Below, one piece after another: positions 13,127 to 25,054 of a stretch of 64,000 bases of DNA. The stretch is taken from positions 1,591,501 through 1,655,500 of the forward strand of contig CATNEN010000041.1 in assembly GCA_950097015.1 (NCBI GenBank), given 5' to 3'. The first letter of the stretch is position 1. Each line of letters opens with the position of its first letter. The position numbers were made by a program, and so were the translations under genes. The stretch is from Macrostomum hystrix (taxonomy: Eukaryota > Platyhelminthes > Macrostomidae). A model generated the notes under the pieces. That model made no database searches. It saw only the letters and a program-made list of their open reading frames with translations, and was not told the origin of the DNA.

Positions 13127-13501
13127 AGCAGGCAATGAGGAAGTGGAGAGCGAGAATTGCCGGCTGGAATAAAACAGGGAGGAGCCAGCAGCAGCAGACC
13201 CACCCAGGCGAGGCACCTGCGTGAGCCTCTCTGGTTTCTCTTTCTTCTGCCGCCGCCACAGCCGCCGCAGTCATAAATTTTGCTTGCTTGAAGAACAACC
13301 CGCCGGGCATCTTTCAGGAGCAGCGGCAAGTCCAGCGCAGATTCGCCCGCCAGAGACGGGAGGGGAGACCCGGGGAGGCCCCGCGCCCCTCGCCCTCCTC
13401 TCTCACTGGGCTGTCCAGGAATAACATTTCACTGGTGGGGGGGGCAAGTCGTGCGGTGGACCAAGAGGAGCCCGACCACCCCATCCGCCTCTGGACCCCA
13501 G

Positions 13502-14693
13502 CGGGGCAATAAAAAACGCAGCAATTTGCCTCGGGGGCCTTCGCACCGGTCGAGATCGGCGACCACCAGAATCATGTCCAAGGCGAGAGTGGCTGCTGAT
13601 GACGACGAGGAAGAGGAGGAAGCTCGACCGCCACCGCCGACCAGTGCCCGATGGCTGAGCCGGCACGGCAGCCTTCGGCAGGCGGCGGGTCAGCTGTCGC
13701 GTCGGCTGGCCGCCCGTCTGTCGCTGACGCGGCAGCGCTCACTCGGAGGCGCTCTTGGCAGGCGCAGTCAGGACGCTGACGCCGACGCCGAGGAAACTGA
13801 CGGCGACCCCTACGAGGACTCGAACTTCAGAGAGGCGCCGCCGCGGCAGCTCGCCTCGCCGGTTCGATTCTCCCTTCTGCCGAAGGCCACATCCAGCTAC
13901 GACGGCTTCCGAACCCGCGGCCGCCTGCTGTCCAACCAGCAGCAGCGCAGCTGCGACAGCCACGACGATTCTGTGGCGAGCCCTGCCTCGGCCGCCGGCA
14001 GTTCCAGGGGAAGCAGCGGCGACTTCGGCGCTGCCTGGGCCTGCGCAGCCGGCGCCACTAAAGTGCGCGGAGTGCTTGGGGCGGGGAGCACAAAGGCTGC
14101 CCAGTTTTCATATTGAAATTCAACCGACAAGTCGCGCAGCTCATTCTCAGGGCTGCCAGCCTAAGTATTGATGCTGGTGAATTGCTAAAGTGCACTCAAG
14201 CACAAGGGCTTTGGATTCGATGGATCGAACCGGGCTCCGACAATCGATGCCTGTCTGTCTGTCCCTGTGATCTCTGGACTTTCCGAAAAAAATGTTTAGC
14301 TGACAGGCCGTAGACTCAGTGGGGTTGTAGTGGGATCGAAAATGATTCGACTTTTCCAATCGTACTGGGGGTCGGTGGCAGAGCGTTTGCCTCTCGCACC
14401 ACGGTCCCTAAGTTCGATTCCACGGCGAGGCCACATTTATTTAGGGCGCAGCCGCGGAGAGAAGGCTTGGGGGCTTGTCGTGCAATTCATGCCCTTGAGG
14501 GCTAACCTCCATGGCACAGTGAAATGTACACCGATGAGAAAGTCAGGGCAGATGTGTGAGCGTATGGCTGCGTACAGTATCTGTGTGCGTGTGTATTAAG
14601 GAGTCAGCGAAATGGGCAGAATTGCCTCCTCGCTGGCTGCGGGTCAAGTGTCACCAAATGATGTGCCATTGCCCGCAGCCCTCCTGCAATTAA

Positions 14694-14742
<49 letters not shown>

Positions 14743-17700
14743 GTTATTATTACACACTGGAAGCCCTGGCTTTCCGGCCTTCCAGATGGACATGATGAAC
14801 TTCGGCAAGAAGCCGGACGAGCCCGACGAGGACGATAAGAAGGACGACGCGAGCATCAAGGGGCTGTGGAAGCGAGCCTTCAACACGCTGAAAATTCGCG
14901 ACAAGGAGAAGGTGAGATTCAAACGAAAAAAATTTTTATTACTCGGGAAGCAAACTCCGCAAAGTGATAATATGTTTGAAAGTCAAAAGTGCACCAACTG
15001 GACCAGAGGCGGTCAGACTTTCTTACCGACCTGGCTGACTCTGTCATTCAAAAACAACAGCGGCCGGCAACGGCTAGCAGGGATTTGCCCTCAGGATTGG
15101 CACAGCGGTGCTTGGAGTGACAGCTAATTCTGGGTTAACTTCCAGGTAGAATCCCAGTGCATTGGTGCGCTTGAGTGCGCCAGTGCGGTCGAAAAGTGCC
15201 TCCCGTCTTTCATGTTTTCCGCCGCCGGTCGCATCATCTGTCAAAAAAGACTTTGTGCGTCGAAAATTTTCAGCGAAACACGCTGCGGCTTTTCGGCGCG
15301 CATTTGGGAAAAAAGAACTTAACATTTTCTGCTTCCACCACTACGGCGGCCGCTGGTTTAAGTTTATCCATGGATGCAGGGGTGGCGCGCTCCATTTGTT
15401 TTCGCACTTTTTCTGGGTCACAATTTCTGCAGGATGCGAAGTCACGTGACCCAGTCGTAGTTTTCTGGCATCGACGCAATTAGGGCTGGTGGCAGCGGGC
15501 TAAGTGTGTGAGTGCGGCCTGTGCGTGACCGAAAAAATCGGTCATGTTTTTCGCCACCTTTATAAATACTCCGCTTGGCCCCACCTTTGTTGCAGACTCC
15601 AAAGAAGAAGAAGGGAGGCAAGGATGAGGACGATGCTGCAGGTGAGAGTCTGGGATATTCTATGGGGATATTCTTCCTTCCTGCACTTTTAGACTAGCGG
15701 TTTTATGGCGCTCCTGAAAAGGAATATTTGGGGGTAAAATTTCTGCTCGTAAAATATCAGCATGCTTTAAGTACCAACGATGGCTCGGTGCCCGCGGAGT
15801 GACATTTGGCTCGTCAACTGCCAACAATCTGCGGTGCAGCAACTGACGAACCAGCCAATTATTGCAGATGACGTGGATCCGGTGTACAGTCTTTTGAAGC
15901 GGGCCGCCGACAAGGGCGTCCAGAAGTGCACGGGCTGCACTCCGGAGGCTGGCGGCAGTCCGCAGGCAGGTGGGAAGTCCGGCGCCGAGTCGCTGCAGTC
16001 CGGTCTAGCAGCTGGTGAGTGCCGGTGGGTAGATAGGTAGACAGGTAGATAGGTAGATAGGTAGATAGGTAGATAGGTAGATAGGTAGATAGGTAGATAG
16101 GTAGACAGGTAGATAGGTAGATAGGCAGATAGGTAGACATGTAGATAGATAAATAGGTAGACATGTATATACATAGGTAGATAGGTAAATAGGTATACAG
16201 GTAGATAGATAAATAGGTAGATAGGTAGACAGGTAGACAGATAAATAGGTAAATAGGTAGACAGGTAGATAAATATATAGATAGTTAGATAGGTAGACAC
16301 GTAGATAGATGGATGGAACGGTAGATAACTAGATTGTTAGACGTGTTGGTAGGTAAATAGCTATATTAGATAGATAAGTTGACAGGTAGACAGATAAGCA
16401 GGGAGATAAGTACAGGTATATAGATTGACAGATAGATGGATGGATAGGTAGATTTATAGATAGGTGGACAGATAGATATGTATTCTGATAGATTGATAGT
16501 CAGATGGGTAAATAAACAGGTAGGTGAGTAGGTAGACTGTCAGCTCACAAGCTGCAGCCAGAGCTCGCAGGTCGCAGCTGCAACGTGTGTCAGATGAGTT
16601 ACTAACCCTGCCAGTTTATTAGTTTTAGAAAGCTTTAGTTCCGCTGCACCCAAAACTTCCGAAATCTGCCTATAAGGCGATGAGCTTCCTACTGATTTGT
16701 TCTCAATAATCCTGGACACTCATACTCATGATTAGGCTAGCCAGTTCGCTTAGCCTACTGCTTGAATTTGTTAGTTAAATTGTGCTTTTTGTTTGGCTTT
16801 TTGTTTTGGATTCAGTCGCTAATTTTGCAGTTTCTTGCAAAAGTACAAATCTGGGACTAACTGCTTGGGCAAATCATTAACGATCGTTGCGAGCAGAGGT
16901 GAAAGCCAGCTGCTGTGCCAGTCTGCACTTTCCACAAGCCAGTGACACATTCCCACGAGTCCCTGTCCTGTCCGATCAGCTTTTCTAATGACTTCATTTT
17001 TAAACGGTTCAATGGGCACTGCAGGTACCACTGGGGGGGCGGCAGCTGAGCGGCAGGCGTCAAGATTTGAATTCCCATTGTGGGATAAATCCGCTTTTGA
17101 GGTTTCCGAGGCGCGAATGTGTGAAATTAAATTGCGAAAATGCAACGAAATATATTTTTCGAATTATCGAGGCTCCAACGTTACTTCAAAGTTTGACGGA
17201 CAAAAGTTCAATTAAATTTTTGCACTATTACACCGTTAGACACCTGATTTGTACGTAGATGCTCTCGCATTGCATATTTTTAGCTAATAGAATATCAATG
17301 TACTGGACTAGCTTAGCAGAGCTCGTGCCTAGCGGTTTTGTTTTATCGCATAAGAATCGAAAAGGCCTGTGAAATGAGCATAAAACACCGCCTGCTCGTG
17401 TTACACCTGCGTAATCCTTTTTTGCGAGCTTGATTTCGTAGTTGAATGCATAATTGATCAAATTAATTTTGCTGCTCTTAGTTCTGTATCACTGCATGAG
17501 TGCAACTGGCCAGACTTTTGTACTTTGGTCAGCCAGCTTGAGAACAGCAACGGATGCCGCTGTGAGAACTGTGATTGTACTCAGCACTTAGAGCAATGTG
17601 AACCTTTTGGCCATCGCTTCGGGATCCGTTGCTAACCAGTTGCTGATGCAGTGAAACATTAGCTCTGTGTTAGCAGTTTTCACTAATCTTTTGTTCGACT

Positions 17701-20529
17701 GCCCTAGCAAGCTGACACTTCATAGCCGCTATGCTCAGCCTGTACCTGTTTGAGTTCTTTCACTAACCAACCTGCTCACTGCAGACACCTGTTGCAGCCT
17801 TGCCCGAGACTGTGAGTTCAGAGCGGGTTGCTTTGGTAGCTTTAATTGCAATTCATGCTGCTTCACTGAGAAGTTGAAGTTGTCGGGACTGGAACACCAT
17901 CGACAACCTCGAGAGCCTCCCGCCCGCCCCATCGCCCTTCGCGACTCTCCATCGTCAAACTTTGCAGCCGCCGCCTCGACTAGCCAGGAGATCCCTCTGT
18001 GCCGCGGCGAGGACTGTCCGTGCCTCTGTCACAGTCCGCTTCAGCTGCTGGTGCCGTCTATCACGCTCAACGACCTGAAGCCGCGCCCGAAGGTGCGCAA
18101 GGGCAAGTCGCGCAGCAAGTCGCTGGCCCAGGCACCGCAGTCGCCGCCGCCCCCACCGCAGCAGCCACAGTCGCCGACGCCGCCGCTACCACAGCAGCTC
18201 CAGCTAGGAGCTTCGGGGACATCAACTGATGCCACAGCCTGGGGCAGCCGCGGCAGGCTGTCTTCCCTGCGCGAGAGCGGCTCTCGCGGCCGACAGAAGC
18301 TGGAGTAGAAGTTCCACTGCCCACCTGAACTCCTTCAGCAACTGAGACTTGCAATTCGCTCTTGATCTCTGTAGAACTCTCACTAGTCTTTGTCATTCAT
18401 TCTCTGTCGCAAAAGCCGCCGCTGTTTATTTTGTTTAGCATATTTTTTACTGCTATCGTGGGACCCTGGTGCGACTCTGCACTCCAGCAAAGTCCCGGGG
18501 AGCATGTTAAAAGTACATTAGCGGACTTTTTTATTTCGGCACAACGCTTTTGCCTTCGGAGACATCTCAGTGACCATATGTACCTGTTTCTGCCATCCTG
18601 GCAATACAACAGACAAAAATGAGTCGCTAGGCGAATTTTCGCAGTAGGAATGCACTTTTAGTCTGATTAAATGTTTGTGCCGGCATCAGGATAATGAGGC
18701 TGCAGATGCCACGCCAAGCAGGGCTCTTGGATCCGACTCAGTCCGAGGTGAATCAGTGCATTAATGAGCTTCCCAGCAGACAGCCCTCACTGAGAACTTG
18801 CCGGAAAATCATCATTTCTTAAGAAGAAGTTGTCGACCACATTTTAAGATTTTTATTTCTTTCCTTACTTTTCCACTAGAAGCCTTTATTTCTCCTTTGT
18901 TTTGATACAATTCTAATGCACAGCAGTCAAAGAAGCTCAGAAACAGATTTGGAAACATGAAATCTTCTCTCCGCCTCCAAGACCTCAGCCCCGGCGGCCA
19001 GCTGCTGTGGCCGCTGCCGCAGCAGTCGCAGCCTCCGCTGTCGCCGCTCGGAGGCCGGCTTGCCGCTGTAGCCACGGCGGCGGTCGCGGCTGCGGCGGCG
19101 GCAGCTGCTGATGTCGGCAATCGGAATCGTCGCGTGCATCACCGCAGCGAGTCCGTGGCCTGCCTGCAGGCAGCTGACAGTTCGCCGGGGCGAGTTCGAA
19201 GCTCGTCCTCCGGTGGAGCCAGCGGCGGCCCCAGTGGCAGCCCTGGAGGCTCCCGCAGGCGGTGCCTTCCGAACCTTCCAGCTGGCGTCAACGAGATGAC
19301 GGAAGGTGACACAGCAGTCGTCAGCAAGCAGACGCAGTCGCACTGCCTGTCTCACGCACTGTTGATTTCACTGATGCACGCCATTCACGCCATGCGCTCA
19401 ACACCTGCGAAATTCTTAGAAATCCCCCCAGTTTGCAAGGGCTCGCCTCACAGCTGTGCTGTCACTGCGCACTCAATGTGAATTACGTTGTGCAGCTCAG
19501 ATTCTGGCTTCTGACTTTTTGCATGGCTGCTGAACTTTTGTCAGTACATAATTGTGTTCCCGGCTAGCTGGGTAGGCAAACAAACTTCACGCATGCGGAC
19601 TAGCCGCATTAGCGTCCTGTGGGATCGCTTTGTGTCCCCCCCCCCGAGTGTAGCGAGCGCTGCAGTATCAAATATCAGATGCGGTGAAGCTTGCACCGAA
19701 TCCTAGGGAAGGCGACCCCGGGCTCCTGACTGCCTCATTTTACAGCGGGGCCAGGCGGAGGGGGGTGAAGGGGATAATGATCCTCTTTGCGCACTTTTTC
19801 AAGCCATGCGCAGCGCCAGGGGGCTGGTTCGGATGCAGTGCGCGCCTCTCTTTCGGTTTTTTCTCTCTCGTGAGACTCTGAATCTGAGCTGTCTGTGGCA
19901 GGAGCTGGGTAACTCAGCTAACCGAGTTGGTCAACCGTTCACCGGGCAGAAAATTATTCTGGCAACGAATCACAGGTCTAGACGACCCGAGAACTAACCC
20001 GCATGCCCGTCTGTTGCTTCAATAGACGTCACTGCCTACTCGACACAGTAGTCTCACCGAGCTCAAGTAGAATGAGCACTCTCCTAGCCTGGAGGCTTTT
20101 GCCGCACTTTAGCAACGAAATTTTCACAGGGTCCGCGATTCGGCTGAAGTTGTTTCAGCTGATGAACAAGATATTAATAAGGATTCTATTAATAATAACG
20201 ATAATGATAATGATAACTTGGCGGTAGTCCTGAATCTGCCGAGTTTTTCATCGTCAGGTGTGTGCACAAATTTTACCGGCCCTTGAAAGTGCTTTGAAAA
20301 GAGATCGCAAGTCCTAAATTCCTGGAGTCTAGCAGTTACCGGTCTCCCCGGTGTGCACTCACCAGCTGACCGCCCATCCACAGGCGGCCGTCGCGAGTCC
20401 ACGGTGTCTGCGCTGCCCTCCAGCCCCGGCGCCAGCGCCGGCAGCTGGGCGCGGCGCAAGGCGATGATGAACGCCTTCCGCATGAAGTCCATCAGCATGG
20501 ACGAGGCCGACAGGCAGCATCCGACGGAT

Positions 20530-20560
<31 letters not shown>

Positions 20561-23408
20561 CGCCGCAGCACCGCATGGAGAAGCCGCGCGACCTTCCGCT
20601 GGCCAGCCGGGCCCAGCCGCAGCCGCCGCAGCAGCCGTCGGGCAGTCGGGCGGCTCAGTCCGGGCGCCGAATGCTGGACTCGCGGATGAAGAGCATCTCG
20701 GTGGACAATCCGGACCAGGTGTCCGACCAGGTGCAGATGCTGCGGCTGGATGATGAGGCCAGGAAGAAAAGCTCGTCCTTTACAAACACAAACTTCATCG
20801 AGAGCCAGGGTGAGGCCAGTCTTAGCTCACAAAAAAGAAGCTTCCACTGCAGCAGCATTGGCTTTGCAAGTCTGATTTGTACTTTTGCGCTTCTTCCCAG
20901 TCCCGCCCAGTCCGAAGCGCAAGAAGCAGCTGTTCGGCCGCAACAAGAGCTTCTCTGTCGAGCAGGAGAACTCCGGCATCAGGCGCGTCGAGTTCAGCGA
21001 GGAGAGCGTTGGCAGGCGCGGCCTGTCGCCGAGGCACTCGCCCCGCCACTCGCCTAGAGGTTCGCCGGGACGCGGCTCACCCGGCCGAGGCTCGCCGAAT
21101 TCGCCGAAATCGACTGCAACAGCTTCGCCGCCGCACACCTCGCCGCGAAGATCTCCGGGCTACGCGTCGGCGGCTTCGTCGTCCGGCGTGGGGCTGCCAG
21201 CGCCGGAGAAGAGCCCGCAGCGCAGCAGTCCTGGTCGGGATAAAGGTTTGTTTGGTTTTTACTTTCAACGATCTCAGCTCCGAGGATTGCTATAGTCGAG
21301 CCAAACCCGCCCTCGTGTCCCGCCCAGACATGTCGAAGCAGATCGGCAAGCGGCGGCTGCAGTGGAAGATGAAGAGCTTCTCCTTGGACACCCCGGACCC
21401 GAAGCATAACCTGGAAGTTGACGAATTCGAAGTCGCCGCTGCTGCTGCCACTGCGGCTGCCGCTGCACCGCCTTCTGGGTCCGGGATGGCCGCTGCGCAC
21501 CGCGGAGCCGTGGGCGGCGGAGGCTACGCTCCAGGCTCCGGCGCAGTCTACGGCGACAGAGGCTACAGAGCTGGAGATCGAGGCGAGGGATCGAAGGATC
21601 GCGGCTCGGCTGCCAGGATGAATTTCCAGCACGGACACGGTCGAGGTAATTTGCTAACGTTCGATTTTGTACATCCCAAACCCCAGACCGCAAACCGATT
21701 TCTGGGCATCTGAATAGCAATTCTAAAAGGTTCTGACTACAACGAAACATCACCCAGCAAGCGCCATTCCTTTTCGATCCATCTATTTCATTGCCTCATT
21801 AATCTGCCGCCACCCTCTAGTCTTTTTTATGTGCCGCCACCCTCCACCCTCTAGTCTCTTTGATGAGCCGCCACCCACTAGTCTCTTTGATGAGCCGCCA
21901 CCACTAGTCTCTTTGATGAGCCGCCACCACTAGTCTCTTTGATGAGCCGCCAACCACTAGTCTCTTTGATGTGCCGCCACCCTCTAGTCTCTTTAATGTG
22001 CCGTCACCCTCCACCCTCTAGTCTCTTTGCTGAGCCGCCACCCACTAGTCTCTTTGATGAGCCGCCACCCACTAGTCCCTTTGATAAGCCGCCACCCACT
22101 AGTCCCTTTGATAAGCCGCCACCCACTAGTCCATTTGATAAGCCGCCACCCACTAGTCCCTTTGATAAGCCGCCACCCACTAGTCCCTTTGATAAGCCGC
22201 CACCCACTAGTCTCTTTGATAAGCCGCCACCCTCTAGTCTCTTTGATAAGCCGCCACCCACTAGTCTCTTTGTTGGGCCACCACCCTCCAAGGTCTCTTT
22301 GATGTGCTACGCTAGGAAAGGTGTGCCCACAGTAAAGTAGCAATGCTTAATTCCACCGTTAATTTTCAACAGAGGAGGACGACCTGAGCCGGTACGGAGC
22401 CTCGGGCTACACTGACCAAAAGTTTGAACAGCCGACCCAGGTGCATTCTTATCTGGGCCAGATGCAGCCGCAGAGAAGTCGTAAAATGGTGAGTAGCTCG
22501 GTAAACAGGAGAGTACTATGTTAGTACTGACAAATTTAGTCACCACATGTACAAACTGATGCCGTTGTCAAATTGCAGCTGCGTGAAAGCCGCCTTTCTG
22601 GCAATCTCTACGTGGTCCTGTACGACTTCAAGGCTCGACACCGTGACGAGATGGACCTGAAGTGAGATTCCTTTTCTGCTTCCCAATTGTTTGGAGAGAC
22701 CCTTACGTACCCTTATTCTTACTAATTGAGCTCGCAAACTTGTATTGATTTAGATCTAATATCATTCACTTACGCTCGTAGATTGTTCTCGTTAGCTGAT
22801 TGGCCAGTTTAAAAATACGCACAAATTGCTTGATGTGCGCTGATTGGCTAGCTAGTGACACACGCACTAATTCATGCTGTTCGCTGATTGGCTAGCTCGT
22901 GACACACGCACTAATTTCATGCTGTTCGCTGATTGGCTAGCTTGTGACACACGCACTAATTTCATGCTGTTCGCTGATTGGCTAGCTTGTGACACACGCA
23001 CAAATTTCATGCTGTTCGCTGATTGGCTAGCTCGTGAAACACGCACTAATTTCATGCTCTTCGCTGATTGGCTAGCAAGTCGCCTTCTTCTCTCTACCCT
23101 CCAGGGCTGGCTTCAAGCTCAGCTGCATCGAGATGACGGACCAGGACTGGTGGCGCGGCAAGTGCATGGGCCGCATCGGTTTGTTCCCGGCCGCCTACGT
23201 GCAGAAGATCCGCGACGGCGACATCATCTGGCGCGTCTTGAGCCCGCTGACTACCAGCACCGCCTGCGGCAGCACTGTGAAGCTGTACAGGGGCCAGATT
23301 GTGGTGCAGCAGGCGCAGAGGAAGTCGCCTCACTATGTGCCCATCACGCTGAAGGACGGCCGCGAGCTGGACTGTCCTTTGCAAATTCTCGAGCGCCTCT
23401 TGGACTAG
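13502..23408 (+). CDS. STAC-family SH3 protein with Ser/Arg-rich cassette exons
   Basis: Exons: 13502-14062, 14786-14911, 15596-15641, 15868-16014, 17785-18092, 18924-19305, 20384-20809, 20901-21245, 21328-21645, 22373-22488, 22579-22661 and 23105-23408 (stop TAG). All junction phases agree. The last two exons encode an SH3 domain: NLYVVLYDFKARHRDEMDLK, then DQDWWRGKCMGRIGLFPAAY, then VQKIRDGDIIWRV and a further degenerate SH3-like tail. The G-x-F-P-A-x-[FY]-V-Q-[RK]-[IV]-R-x-G-x-x-[IV]-W-R stretch is characteristic of STAC adaptor proteins, which regulate L-type calcium channels. Exons 20384, 20901 and 21328 are each phase 1-1 and carry a [RK]-x-K-S-[FI]-S-[VLM]-[DE] motif. No canonical C1 zinc domain is visible, although vertebrate STACs have one. 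A start at ATG 13574 (MSKARVAADDDEEEEE) would make this a separate gene; the acceptor at 13500-13501 would let it continue from the F-BAR exons. Donors at 14063 and 18093 are GTGCGC, so those joins are weaker. Confidence 0.72.
14352..14600 (+). mobile_element. tRNA-derived SINE-like element
   Basis: A box-like TGGCAGAGCGT starts at 14376 and a B box AGTTCGATTCC at 14411, about 35 bases apart as in tRNA-type Pol III promoters. The sequence GGTCCCTAAGTTCGATTCC then ACGGCGAGGCCA is shared with a second copy at 5620-5660. No intact tRNA cloverleaf is visible, so a SINE head is more likely than a tRNA gene. The 3' end is approximate. Confidence 0.55.
14697..14742. repeat. (ATT)n microsatellite
   Basis: About 15 near-perfect ATT units in the intron just before exon 14786. 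Confidence 0.93.
16023..16530. repeat. (GGTAGATA)n array starting at a splice donor
   Basis: The array begins nine bases after the 16014/GTGAGT donor and runs about 500 bases, becoming degenerate. Each unit offers AG|GTAGAT, a plausible donor in sense with the gene. The remaining intron (16530-17784) shows no other feature. Confidence 0.9.
17785..18308 (+). CDS. Alternative terminal exon of the STAC-like gene, cysteine-rich start
   Basis: The exon follows a TGCAG acceptor and continues phase 1 from exon 15868-16014. If the weak GTGCGC donor at 18093 is not used, the frame stays open through a Pro/Gln-rich stretch to a stop at 18306-18308 (ending GRQKLE), giving a short isoform without the SH3 end. 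ATTAAA at about 18664 could serve as its poly(A) signal. The first 30 codons have eight cysteines (CC, then C, C, C, CC), and later residues contain CRGEDCPCLCH. The spacing does not match a C1 domain. The family's C1 position is roughly here, so this may be a degenerate relic, or chance. Confidence 0.4.
21800..22300. repeat. 27-bp minisatellite in STAC-like intron, about 18 copies
   Basis: The unit contains GCCGCCACCCACTAGTC and CCTTTGATAA. It is open in several frames with Pro-rich translations, but lies between the 21645 donor and the 22373 acceptor, which fit each other in phase. Confidence 0.92.
22845..23078. repeat. 45-bp minisatellite, about 5 copies
   Basis: The unit contains GCTGATTGGCTAGC and GTGACACACGCACTAAT. 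It ends about 25 bases before the final exon acceptor. Confidence 0.92.
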
Positions 23409-23722
23409 CCCCGACCGGGACTCACCTTCGGAATGTTCAACTCCAGCCCCTTAAATTTTCAAACAAATTAATTTTAATATTTAGTGATATTTGCTTGCAT
23501 CCCAAACTACTGTATGGATCACCCACACAGCTCGCCAGCCCTCAGCCTCTTGCCTGCCTGCCTGCCATCTGCCCAGTGCATTCCAGTAGCCCCTCTGCCG
23601 ACTCAGTAGTTTAGGCCGCACATTTCTGTAAAATTTGCCAGCAGTTCAAAGTCATTCTGCCCTCACCCAATGAGGTTACAAGCCATAAGCCGAATTGTCA
23701 CACTTAGATGGTTATTTTACTT

Positions 23723-23728
23723 TTTATT
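23723..23728 (-). terminator. Candidate poly(A) signal for the SLC6-like gene
   Basis: AATAAA on the minus strand, 1.3 kb beyond the stop at 25055, on the far side of the 35-bp array. It is the first clear candidate found; distance makes it uncertain. Confidence 0.3.
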
Positions 23729-23877
23729 TCCTTACAGAAAATTCACAACATATTTTGAGCAGAGTGTGAGTAGGTGACACATTTTTGATCCGAGAGTTTG
23801 CCACAAAAATGTCATATTTTGTTATTTTTTTAAAATTGATGCAAAAAACTACTTGAAAATCTAATTTCTCGCGAGCA

Positions 23878-24757
23878 CTGGGAAACTGTGAGCAGACCAG
23901 TATAATGAAGCATTGGGAAACTGTGAGCAGACCAGTATAATGAAGCATTGGGAAACTGTGAGCAGACCAGTATAATGAAGCATTGGGAAACTGTGAGCAG
24001 ACCAGTATAATGAAGCATTGGGAAACTGTGAGCAGACCAGTATAATGAAGCATTGGGAAACTGTGAGCAGACCAGTATAATGAAGCACTGGGAAACTGTG
24101 AGCAGACCAGTATAATGAAGCATTGGGAAACTGTGAGCAGACCAGTATAATGAAGCATTGGGAAACTGTGAGCAGACCAGTATAATGAAGCATTGGGAAA
24201 CTGTGAGCAGACCAGTATAATGAAGCACTGGGAAACTGTGAGCAGACCAGTATAATGAAGCACTGGGAAACTGTGAGCAGACCAGTATAATGAAGCATTG
24301 GGATACTGTGAGCAGACCAGTATAATGAAGCATTGGGATACTGTGAGCAGACCAGTATAATGAAGCATTGGGAAACTGTGAGCAGACCAGTATAATGAAG
24401 CATTGGGAAACTGTGAGCAGACCAGTATAATGAAGCACTGGGAAACTGTGAGCAGACCAGTATAATGAAGCATTGGGAAACTGTGAGCAGACCAGTATAA
24501 TGAAGCATTGGGAAACTGTGAGCAGACCAGTATAATGAAGCACTGGGAAACTGTGAGCAGACCAGTATAATGAAGCACTGGGAAACTGTGAGCAGACCAG
24601 TATAATGAAGCACTGGGAAACTGTGAGCAGACCAGTATAATGAAGCACTGGGAAACTGTGAGCAGACCAGTATAATGAAGCACTGGGAAACTGTGAGCAG
24701 ACCAGTATAATGAAGCATTGGGAAACTGTGAGCAGACCAGTATAATGAAGCATTGGG
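23878..24757. repeat. 35-bp minisatellite, 25 copies, between convergent genes
   Basis: The unit contains GGGAAACTGTGAGCAGACCA and GTATAATGAAGCATT. Copies differ by single C/T or A/T changes. It lacks stops in all three minus frames, giving false ORFs of more than 300 codons. Confidence 0.96.
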
Positions 24758-24875
24758 CAGTGCGTGTTCATTCTCATTTTCTTTGCGATCAGAAATAACT
24801 AACAATGGTGTGCTGTAATCAATGAACTGTGATTGCAAAGGACGAATGTGAAATTTGTGGGAAGTAGGGCTTATC

Positions 24876-24881
24876 AATAAA
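24876..24881 (+). terminator. Candidate poly(A) signal for the STAC-like gene
   Basis: AATAAA on the plus strand, 1.5 kb beyond the stop at 23408. If used, the two convergent transcripts would overlap across the 35-bp array. Confidence 0.3.
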
Positions 24882-25054
24882 GAACTGAGCTATCCGATAT
24901 CATGAGGATTGACACCTCAAATCCCAAAGATTACTTTCCAAATTTTTGAATAATAAACCCCGCTTCCCATACAAGTTCCAAATCCTGAGGATTGGCAGTA
25001 TGAGTAATATTTCGGTGCCTGTCAAAGTCGGATTATCTATATGCATCTCCCAGC

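Noticed and set aside
23724-24877. Minus-strand ORFs of 315-338 codons
   Set aside because: Translations of the 35-bp array in all three frames; no exon or homology.
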